The notes under the pieces are model-generated. The model was given only the letters and a program-made list of their open reading frames with translations. It searched no databases and was not told the origin of the DNA. Both the position numbers and the translations under genes were made by a program. Source: Sporomusaceae bacterium (GTDB lineage Bacteria > Bacillota > Negativicutes > DSM-13327). Taken from it: DNA of 6,110 nucleotides. Numbering within the stretch: the first letter of the stretch is position 1; the number at the start of each line of letters is the position of its first letter. Of this stretch, positions 1 to 5,304 are shown piece by piece. The stretch is from assembly GCA_027492445.1 (NCBI GenBank), contig JAPUES010000254.1:1-6110 (forward strand), given 5' to 3'.

Positions 1-1321
1 GTTCTTCTTCCATAATTAAACCAAGGAATTCAGGGACTTCAATTTGTGGTAGCTCCTGTACATCTTTAAGCTTTCTTTCAATCGCCCGCGATCGCCGGGA
101 GGCATTATCAATTGCATTTCCAGCTTCTTGCAATTTCTTCCCCGTTTTATCAAGTAAATCACCAAATTTCCCAAATTCCGTCTTAACCGCGCCAAGCAAA
201 GACCAGACTTCCGAACTTCGCCTTTCGATGGCCAAGGTTCTAAAACCCATCTGCAAACTACTAAGCAGGGCGGCTAAGGTAGTCGGTCCGCTAATAATTA
301 CTTTATATTCTTGCAGCAATATATCAAAGAGACCTGGGCGACGTAAAACTTCCGCATAAAGTCCTTCCGTTGGTAAAAATAAAATACCAAATTCAGTAGT
401 ATGGGGAACGCTAATGTATTTGGCAGCAATATCCTTTGCTTCGCCCTTCACGCGATTTTCTAAGGATTTCCCCGCTTCTTCGGCCATGACCCCATTTGCC
501 TGTTCCTGTGCTTCTAATAAACGTTGATAATCCTCTTGGGGAAACTTTGCATCAATTGGCAGCCAAACTATCGTACCTTCTTTGTCTCTGCCAGGTAGTT
601 TGATGGCAAACTCTACTCGATCATTACTCCCTGGTATGGTGATGACATTTTGGGCGTATTGATCAGGGGTTAATATTTGTTCTAAGAGATTTCCTAGTTG
701 AATTTCACCCCAGGTACCTCGTGTTTTTACATTGGTCAGCACTCTTTTTAAATCACCCACCCCCGAAGCAAGGGTTTGCATTTCTCCTAAGCCCTTATGC
801 ACTTGTTCTAACCGATCACTTACCAATTTGAAACTTTCACCAAGACGTTTTTCCAATGTTTCATGAAGTTTTTCATCAACGGTTTTTCGCATTTCTTCTA
901 ATTTTTTACCATTATCTTCTTGTATTGCTTTTAATTGCCCATTGACCCCTTCCCGCATTTTATCCATTCGTTCTTCATTAGAGGTCGTTAGAGTTTGTAA
1001 TTGTTTTACCAGCAATTCATTTTGTGAGACTTGCAATTGGGAACTACCAATCATTTGTTTTCCAATGGAATCCGTAAAACCTTTTAATGAATTACTTACT
1101 TCTTCCCGTAATGCTTTAGAACTCAGACCAAATTCTGCTCGGTTCTTAACCAATTCATCTTTTAGCCCTCGCTCTAATCTATCAATCGTACTTTCCAAAA
1201 TAGCCAATTGCGCCTTGGTGTCGTCTTTTTTTAGTCTAGATATTTTAATAAGGATAAAAAAGAGCAGTAACAGAATTAGGGTCAACAAGGTAAGAATAAT
1301 CACGACTGTTATCGTCGGCAT
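1..1321 (-). CDS. rmuC: DNA recombination protein RmuC (partial, C-terminal end off the window)
   Basis: This reading frame stays open from an ATG at 1321-1319 to the left edge, giving 440 residues; RmuC proteins are usually about 420-510, so little is missing. Residues about 4-26 form one hydrophobic membrane anchor followed by basic residues. Residues about 28-185 are rich in charged heptad-like sequence and look like a long coiled coil. The RmuC domain follows, with R-G-T-W-G-E at 201-206, P-I-D-A-K-F-P at 255-261 and S-G-P-T-T-L around G345-P346, all typical of the family. The family is related to restriction-type nucleases and in E. coli limits recombination at short inverted repeats; the biochemical activity is still not well defined. 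GGAGG at 1328-1332, six bases before the ATG, fixes the start. The gene lies 28 bases downstream of the DUF2164 gene and is probably co-transcribed with it. The family call is very secure; the missing C-terminal end cannot be judged. Confidence 0.96.
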   Translation of the reverse strand, partial: MPTITVVIILTLLTLILLLLFFILIKISRLKKDDTKAQLAILESTIDRLERGLKDELVKNRAEFGLSSKALREEVSNSLKGFTDSIGKQMIGSSQLQVSQNELLVKQLQTLTTSNEERMDKMREGVNGQLKAIQEDNGKKLEEMRKTVDEKLHETLEKRLGESFKLVSDRLEQVHKGLGEMQTLASGVGDLKRVLTNVKTRGTWGEIQLGNLLEQILTPDQYAQNVITIPGSNDRVEFAIKLPGRDKEGTIVWLPIDAKFPQEDYQRLLEAQEQANGVMAEEAGKSLENRVKGEAKDIAAKYISVPHTTEFGILFLPTEGLYAEVLRRPGLFDILLQEYKVIISGPTTLAALLSSLQMGFRTLAIERRSSEVWSLLGAVKTEFGKFGDLLDKTGKKLQEAGNAIDNASRRSRAIERKLKDVQELPQIEVPEFLGLIMEEE

Positions 1322-1327
1322 ATAGTT

Positions 1328-1332
1328 CCTCC
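1328..1332 (-). promoter_or_regulatory. Ribosome binding site of rmuC
   Basis: On the minus strand GGAGG is followed by six bases and then ATG. It lies in the short gap after the DUF2164 stop codon, so rmuC has its own ribosome site even if it is read from a shared transcript. Confidence 0.8.
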
Positions 1333-1349
1333 ACTCCCGAGTGTCCTAT

Positions 1350-1580
1350 TTATTTTTCTAGTCCATATAAATCCTCAAGCTTTTTACTTAGCAAGGAATG
1401 AGCATCGCGAATGCCTTGATTGTAAATAGCTGGCCCTATCTTCTCAATCATGAACCGTAGTAGCAACTCCGCTGACAACTTCCCAATTTCTTCATCTCGC
1501 TCATTCAAAAAATATTTTTGAATATCTGCTATTATTTTAACATTTACGTCTTTTTCTAATTTAAATTTTTTCATATACAT
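1350..1580 (-). CDS. DUF2164 family protein
   Basis: A 76-residue soluble protein of unknown function. It matches my memory of the DUF2164 family over nearly its whole length: a K-L-E-K-D start, an I-Q-K-Y-F-L segment, a D-E-E-I-G-K-L-S-A-E run at about residues 29-38, then I-G-P-A-I-Y-N-Q-G at about 48-56 and a C-terminal L-E-D-L-Y tail, which are the usual conserved blocks. No membrane segment or metal-binding cysteines are present. Two in-frame ATG codons are possible starts, at 1580 and 1574 (74 residues). The AGAAGG ribosome site at 1586-1591 is 4 bases from the first and 10 from the second, so the choice is open. The gene is probably the first of a two-gene unit with rmuC, behind a good promoter at 1616-1645. 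The family call is confident; no function can be assigned. Confidence 0.9.
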   Translation of the reverse strand: MYMKKFKLEKDVNVKIIADIQKYFLNERDEEIGKLSAELLLRFMIEKIGPAIYNQGIRDAHSLLSKKLEDLYGLEK

Positions 1581-1582
1581 AT

Positions 1583-1591
1583 CACCTTCTC
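1583..1591 (-). promoter_or_regulatory. Ribosome binding site of the DUF2164 gene
   Basis: The minus strand reads GAGAAGGTG, then AT and the first ATG. It is close to the ideal AGGAGGTGAT. Its closeness to the first ATG leaves the second ATG, six bases on, as an equally reasonable start. Confidence 0.65.
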
Positions 1592-1615
1592 TATTGATAG
1601 TAGCCTGTTGTATCC

Positions 1616-1645
1616 ATCATAGTCAATGAAAACTCCTTTTGTCAA
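1616..1645 (-). promoter_or_regulatory. Predicted housekeeping (sigma-A type) promoter for DUF2164-rmuC
   Basis: On the minus strand a perfect -35 TTGACA (1645-1640) is followed after 18 bases by a -10 TATGAT (1621-1616), one mismatch from consensus. Transcription would start near 1609, giving a leader of about 30 bases before the DUF2164 ATG. A weaker second pair, TTGACT (1626-1621) and TACTAT (1602-1597), also 18 bases apart, overlaps it downstream but would leave a leader of only about 10 bases. Confidence 0.6.
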
Positions 1646-1739
1646 ATTGCTTTCCTTTTAATTTTACATTATCATCCTTATATTTATTATTTTTTTAACT
1701 AATTTGGAAGGATTTATGTAATTAAGCGACGAAGAAATA

Positions 1740-1746
1740 GTATAAA
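1740..1746 (+). promoter_or_regulatory. Possible -10 element for the kinase-TTT operon (weak)
   Basis: GTATAAA in the divergent region resembles a -10 box and lies about 80 bases before the kinase ATG. The sequence 17 bases upstream (around 1718-1723) is not a recognisable -35, so the promoter would be weak, need an activator, or lie elsewhere. The region is so A+T-rich that chance matches are expected. Confidence 0.2.
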
Positions 1747-1779
1747 TAAGGGTTTTTTAATATTAATAGGGATTTTTGT

Positions 1780-1799
1780 CGCAAAATGTAATATTTGCG
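1780..1799 (+). repeat. Inverted repeat CGCAAA-N8-TTTGCG, possible operator
   Basis: Two perfect 6-base arms (1780-1785 and 1794-1799) are separated by 8 bases, about one helical turn and a half between arm centres. The repeat lies 25 bases before the kinase ATG and 12 bases before its ribosome site, in a noncoding stretch. It could bind a dimeric regulator or form a weak hairpin in the leader. No run of T follows that would suit a terminator. The role is inferred from position only. Confidence 0.4.
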
Positions 1800-1811
1800 C
1801 ATTTTCCATTC

Positions 1812-1815
1812 GAGG
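1812..1815 (+). promoter_or_regulatory. Ribosome binding site that fixes the kinase start at 1825
   Basis: GAGG is followed by nine bases and then ATG at 1825. An in-frame TTG exists ten codons earlier at 1795, but it has no ribosome site and sits inside the right arm of the inverted repeat, so ATG 1825 is the preferred start. Confidence 0.75.
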
Positions 1816-1824
1816 TATATAAAC

Positions 1825-3252
1825 ATGAAATATTCCACTCTTACCACAAAATTAAATGTAAGAATAATCGGCGTTGTTTTGCTCTTAATGATTACAACGT
1901 CTACTTATAACCATTGGCTATCCTGGCAAGAAGAAAATGAAAAGAACATTAAATTTTTAATTGCCATCACCAATTATCTTGCCAATAAAACACCTGCTAA
2001 TTTTTTCACTGAGTTTCCTCATCAAGAGGGCATTAGGACTCTTTCTACCCAAGACCAAGTGTTAGCCATGAATCAGACACTCCAACCACTACTCAGCGAT
2101 CTCTTCATACCCTTAGATGCAATAAAATTTGGGTTTTATTCTCGCTACCACCAGCACATTGTGGCCATTGGTCCAACCTTTGACAATTCACTGCTTGTCA
2201 CCATTAATGCGGATCGTTCTAACGCCATCTACGAAGGTCATAAGGAACCACTATTTGAGAAGAAAAACTCACTTATATGGTATGGCGCAAATACACTCTC
2301 TTATATCAAACCTATTGAAGAACAGGGCGTTATTGTTGGTCATGCTTTTGCTACCATTAACCAAGATGCTATTTCTAAAATAATCTGGAAAAGAACCATC
2401 AACACTTTTTTAGGAGCCTTTTTGATGCTTTTAGTTTGCATTATAATTTTTCGTGAATTATTCGTCAAACTCAAAAGAGACCTGCAGGGATTTGCTAAAT
2501 CCATCCTTGCTGGGCAATCCTATACTTGTGCTAGCGAAGTAACGGAATTTACTCCCCTTCTCAAACAGATTAGTGCTGAGACGGATAAAATGACCCGCCT
2601 TGACAGGCTTAATATCATTGGTGAAATGGCAGCTGGCATTGCCCATGAAATCAGAAATCCCATGACAACCGTACGAGGTTTCTTACAGTTTATGAGTACC
2701 AAGAAAGAATTTGCTACCCAAAAAGAAAGATTTTCTCTCATGATTAGTGAGCTTGATCGTGGCAATGGCATTCTTACTGAGTTTTTAGCCTTGGCCAAAG
2801 ATCGGACGATGGTTTTTAAAGAACAAAATTTGAATTCTATTATAAAGGATATTTTCCCGCTATTACAAGCAGATGCTTTAAGTAACAATTGCGAAATCAC
2901 GCTTGCCTTACAGGATATTCCGAGTGTGTCCGTCGATGAAAACAGCATTCGTCAATTTATTTTCAACATGGTAAGAAATGGACTAGATGCTATGCCTATG
3001 CACGGCAACATTACCATCAGCACAAGGGTGGAAAATGAAAAAGTTTTCTTATCCATAAAGGACTCTGGAACAGGCATTCCCCTAGAAATCAAAGACAAAC
3101 TCGGAACACCTTTTTTTTCGACCAAAGAACAAGGTACAGGGTTAGGGTTAGCCATTTGCTACCGTATTGTACAACTTCATGCAGCTACTCTTACTTTTGA
3201 AAGTGAAATAGGAAAAGGAACCACGTTTACAGTAGAGTTTAATGCAATTTAG
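1825..3252 (+). CDS. Membrane sensor histidine kinase, sporulation-kinase-like
   Basis: A 475-residue two-component sensor kinase. A first membrane segment (about 12-28) and a second (about 194-210) enclose about 165 residues outside the membrane, the likely sensor domain, which I cannot assign to a named fold. After a short linker comes the phosphoacceptor helix with H-E-I-R-N-P at 274-279 (H274 receives the phosphate), then the ATPase domain: N box R-N-G-L-D-A-M at 384-390, G1 box D-S-G-T-G at 413-417, F box F-F-S-T at 430-433, and G2 box G-T-G-L-G-L at 437-442. All catalytic motifs are intact. The G-E-M-A-A-G-I-A-H-E-I-R-N-P wording resembles Bacillus KinA-KinE style kinases. There is no HAMP match I can defend and no PAS domain evident. 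It is followed after 51 bases by the transporter genes in the same direction, so it probably senses the transported carboxylate or a relative. No response regulator is adjacent, so its partner is unknown. Confidence 0.93.
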   Translation: MKYSTLTTKLNVRIIGVVLLLMITTSTYNHWLSWQEENEKNIKFLIAITNYLANKTPANFFTEFPHQEGIRTLSTQDQVLAMNQTLQPLLSDLFIPLDAIKFGFYSRYHQHIVAIGPTFDNSLLVTINADRSNAIYEGHKEPLFEKKNSLIWYGANTLSYIKPIEEQGVIVGHAFATINQDAISKIIWKRTINTFLGAFLMLLVCIIIFRELFVKLKRDLQGFAKSILAGQSYTCASEVTEFTPLLKQISAETDKMTRLDRLNIIGEMAAGIAHEIRNPMTTVRGFLQFMSTKKEFATQKERFSLMISELDRGNGILTEFLALAKDRTMVFKEQNLNSIIKDIFPLLQADALSNNCEITLALQDIPSVSVDENSIRQFIFNMVRNGLDAMPMHGNITISTRVENEKVFLSIKDSGTGIPLEIKDKLGTPFFSTKEQGTGLGLAICYRIVQLHAATLTFESEIGKGTTFTVEFNAI

Positions 3253-3272
3253 AAACTTGCCCTGAAATTGCA
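3243..3272 (+). repeat. Inverted repeat over the kinase stop codon
   Basis: TGCAATTT (3243-3250) and AAATTGCA (3265-3272) are perfect 8-base complements with 14 bases between; two more pairs (AG with CT) can form after a one-base bulge. The stem contains the first base of the kinase TAG stop. It is A+T-rich and has no T run after it, so it is not a standard terminator. It could affect mRNA stability or processing between kinase and transporter, but this is speculative. Confidence 0.35.
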
Positions 3273-3291
3273 AAGAATAAATTATGTACTA

Positions 3292-3297
3292 GAGGTG
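3292..3297 (+). promoter_or_regulatory. Ribosome binding site that fixes the tctB start at 3304
   Basis: GAGGTG is followed by six bases and then ATG. An in-frame TTG at 3268 would add 12 residues but lies in the right arm of the inverted repeat and lacks a ribosome site. Confidence 0.8.
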
Positions 3298-3303
3298 ACT
3301 TCT

Positions 3304-3723
3304 ATGGCAGAAAGGATAATAACCCTCTTTTTCTTATTCATCAATACCGGATATTTGTTTTATGCACTACAACTTACCTTTGGTACGCTACAATCACCTA
3401 AATCAGGTTTTTTGCCCTTAATAGCCGCAACGATTGGTCTTGTCATCACCATAATACTTCTTATAAGACAGTGGCCAGTAAAAAAAGTATTTTTTCAAGA
3501 TGCTATTGACTGGACAAAGTTTATTTTTGTTGTTATTGGTTTGTTATTTTATATTACAAGCCTCAATACAATTGGTTATTTTACTGCTACCTTTATGACA
3601 TTGTTTTATTTTTTCAAAATAGGTGACATGACCGATTGGCTTCTTCCCTTCATGATGGCAACGGGTAGTTCTGCAGTCTTTTATTTGGTATTTAATTATT
3701 ATTTAGCCATTCCCTTGCCCTAA
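3304..3723 (+). CDS. tctB: TTT transporter small membrane subunit, TctB family
   Basis: A 139-residue, very hydrophobic protein with the four membrane segments of the TctB family, at about residues 4-26, 37-56, 72-104 (probably two close together) and 111-134. Family marks include P-K-S-G-F-L-P at 32-38 after the first helix, G-Y-F-T-A-T at 91-96, and the C-terminal L-A-I-P-L-P at 134-139. TctB is the poorly conserved partner of TctA in tripartite tricarboxylate transporters; it is needed for uptake in characterised systems but its exact job is unclear. Length is slightly below the usual 140-170 residues. It sits 51 bases after the kinase and 34 bases before tctA. Sequence conservation alone would make this call moderate; the tctA and tctC neighbours make it firm. 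Confidence 0.9.
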   Translation: MAERIITLFFLFINTGYLFYALQLTFGTLQSPKSGFLPLIAATIGLVITIILLIRQWPVKKVFFQDAIDWTKFIFVVIGLLFYITSLNTIGYFTATFMTLFYFFKIGDMTDWLLPFMMATGSSAVFYLVFNYYLAIPLP

Positions 3724-3744
3724 CTGCCATGAACCAGCTTAAAA

Positions 3745-3752
3745 AGGAGGTG
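3745..3752 (+). promoter_or_regulatory. Perfect ribosome binding site serving a TTG start (tctA)
   Basis: AGGAGGTG lies seven bases (counted from AGGAGG) before the TTG at 3758. The first in-frame ATG, at 3773, would be 22 bases from it, too far, so TTG is the real start. A full-consensus site may make up for the weak start codon. Confidence 0.85.
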
Positions 3753-3757
3753 AACGA

Positions 3758-5269
3758 TTGGAAATTTTAGACATGCTCTTACAAGGCTTTGCCATCAGCA
3801 TTCTACCAAACAACCTGTTGGCCTGTATCGTCGGAGTCCTCATTGGTACATTAGTAGGGGTACTGCCTGGTATTGGTACCATCAGTGCAATCGCTCTATT
3901 ATTACCCTTTAGCTACAGTATGAATAGTACCACTGCATTGATTATGTTTGCTGGCATATATTATGGTTCAAAGTATGGGGGATCAACCACTTCTATTTTA
4001 ATGAACGTACCAGGGGAAGCCTCTTCTGTAGTTACTTGCCTAGATGGTTACCCCATGGCGCAAAAAGGTAGAGGGGGAGCCGCCCTAACCATTGCAGCTC
4101 TTGGTTCTTTTGGTGCTGGGACCATCGGCGTCCTTGGGTTAACCTTATTTGCTCCTCCGTTAGCTCAAGTCGCCCTAGCCTTTGGTCCTCCTGAATATTT
4201 TGCTCTCGCCCTCGTAGGGCTAATTCTTCTGACAAAACTAACTGGTACTTCTATGCTAAAATCTTCCCTTATGGCAACTTTTGGGGTTATGCTCGGAACG
4301 ATGGGGCTGGATAGTTTGTCTGGTATAAGTCGTTTTTCCTTTGGTGTTTCTGAACTGGATAGGGGTTTTGATTTATCGATTTTAGCGATGGGCTTATTCG
4401 GAATTGCAGAAATTATTACCGTAATGGCGAAAACAGGCCCTCAGCTTACAGTCCCCTCTCTCACTTTTAAAGATTTATATCCTAGCAAAGAAGAGCTTAA
4501 GCGTTCTGCCGCTCCTATCTTTCGGGGTGGATTGATTGGTTTTTTGATTGGTTTATTGCCGGGTTCCTCCGCAACCATTGCGAGTTTCACATCCTACGCA
4601 CTAGAAAAGCGTTGCAGTAACACTCCAGCTGAGTTTGGTACTGGCGCGATTGAAGGAGTCGCAGGGCCAGAGGCTGCCAACAATTCTGTTGTGTCAGCCG
4701 CCATGATTCCCTTGCTAACCTTAGGACTACCTTTTTGCGGCGGTACTGCTATTTTATTAAGCGGCTTTATGATTCATGGTATTTTGCCCGGTCCCTCGCT
4801 CATTACCCAGCACCCTGATTTATTTTGGGGCCTGATTGCCAGTATGTATATTGGTAACGTTTTGTTACTCATCATTAATTTGCCCCTTGTAGGGGTATTT
4901 GTCCAGCTACTAAAGACACCCATCAATATTTTGATGCCCCTCGTTACTCTCCTCACTTTGACTGGTGCCTATTCCATCAATAACAGCATCATGGATTTAG
5001 TATGGATTATATTCTTTGGCATTCTAGGTTTTTTCATGCGCCGCACTGGTTTTGAACCTGCGCCACTAGTGATCGGTCTCGTCGTCGGACCTGAACTAGA
5101 AAGAGGATTAATACAAGGATTAATTATTAGTGATGGTAGCATTTATTCTCTCATGACTCGCCCACTCTCTGGTGGGATTTTACTCTTAGGGGCAATAATT
5201 ATTTTATATAATACCATTCCATGGTTTATAAAATTCATGAAAAAAGGAAAGGAGGTTGTTTCTTCCTAG
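3758..5269 (+). CDS. tctA: TTT transporter large membrane subunit, TctA family
   Basis: A 503-residue polytopic membrane protein, the usual TctA length of about 500. It forms the transport channel of a tripartite tricarboxylate transporter, a secondary importer of citrate-like or other carboxylates powered by an ion gradient. The two family repeats are plain: G-V-L-P-G-I-G at residues 34-40 and L-L-P-G-S-S at 266-271, each at the end of a hydrophobic helix. Also visible are G-P-E-A-A-N-N at 303-309 and G-L-P-F-C-G-G-T at 323-330 followed by an H-G-I-L-P-G-P block, all highly conserved in TctA. Around ten or more hydrophobic segments are present and the protein ends in a basic tail. It starts with TTG behind a perfect ribosome site. 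tctB precedes it and tctC follows after 35 bases. The substrate cannot be read from the sequence. Confidence 0.97.
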   Translation: MEILDMLLQGFAISILPNNLLACIVGVLIGTLVGVLPGIGTISAIALLLPFSYSMNSTTALIMFAGIYYGSKYGGSTTSILMNVPGEASSVVTCLDGYPMAQKGRGGAALTIAALGSFGAGTIGVLGLTLFAPPLAQVALAFGPPEYFALALVGLILLTKLTGTSMLKSSLMATFGVMLGTMGLDSLSGISRFSFGVSELDRGFDLSILAMGLFGIAEIITVMAKTGPQLTVPSLTFKDLYPSKEELKRSAAPIFRGGLIGFLIGLLPGSSATIASFTSYALEKRCSNTPAEFGTGAIEGVAGPEAANNSVVSAAMIPLLTLGLPFCGGTAILLSGFMIHGILPGPSLITQHPDLFWGLIASMYIGNVLLLIINLPLVGVFVQLLKTPINILMPLVTLLTLTGAYSINNSIMDLVWIIFFGILGFFMRRTGFEPAPLVIGLVVGPELERGLIQGLIISDGSIYSLMTRPLSGGILLLGAIIILYNTIPWFIKFMKKGKEVVSS

Positions 5270-5290
5270 TTCTTATCGCAAAAAAATTGA

Positions 5291-5296
5291 AGGGAG
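5291..5296 (+). promoter_or_regulatory. Ribosome binding site of tctC
   Basis: AGGGAG is followed by eight bases and the ATG at 5305. It lies in the 35-base gap after tctA, where no terminator is visible. Confidence 0.75.
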
Positions 5297-5304
5297 ATTT
5301 TTAA

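Noticed and set aside
942..1325. 127-residue plus-strand reading frame
   Set aside because: It lies entirely opposite the N-terminal part of rmuC, has no ribosome site and no recognisable protein features; it is a shadow of the real gene.
1591..1600. Small palindrome CTAT-TG-ATAG near the DUF2164 ribosome site
   Set aside because: Four-base A+T-rich arms with a two-base gap are too short to mean anything in this background.
1795..1824. TTG at 1795 as kinase start
   Set aside because: It has no ribosome site and lies in the inverted repeat; ATG at 1825 has GAGG at a proper distance.
1581..1824. Riboswitch, attenuator or small RNA in the divergent region
   Set aside because: Apart from the weak inverted repeat no stable G+C-rich stems, conserved riboswitch cores or terminator with a T run could be seen.
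2520..2948. 142-residue minus-strand reading frame
   Set aside because: It is opposite the conserved kinase core, whose catalytic motifs explain the base sequence. The same applies to the smaller frames at 2129-2383, 2458-2646 and 2952-3155.
5276..5283. TCGCAAAA before tctC, also found at 1779-1786 in the kinase leader
   Set aside because: The copy before tctC has no matching second arm, and an 8-base A-rich match is expected by chance.
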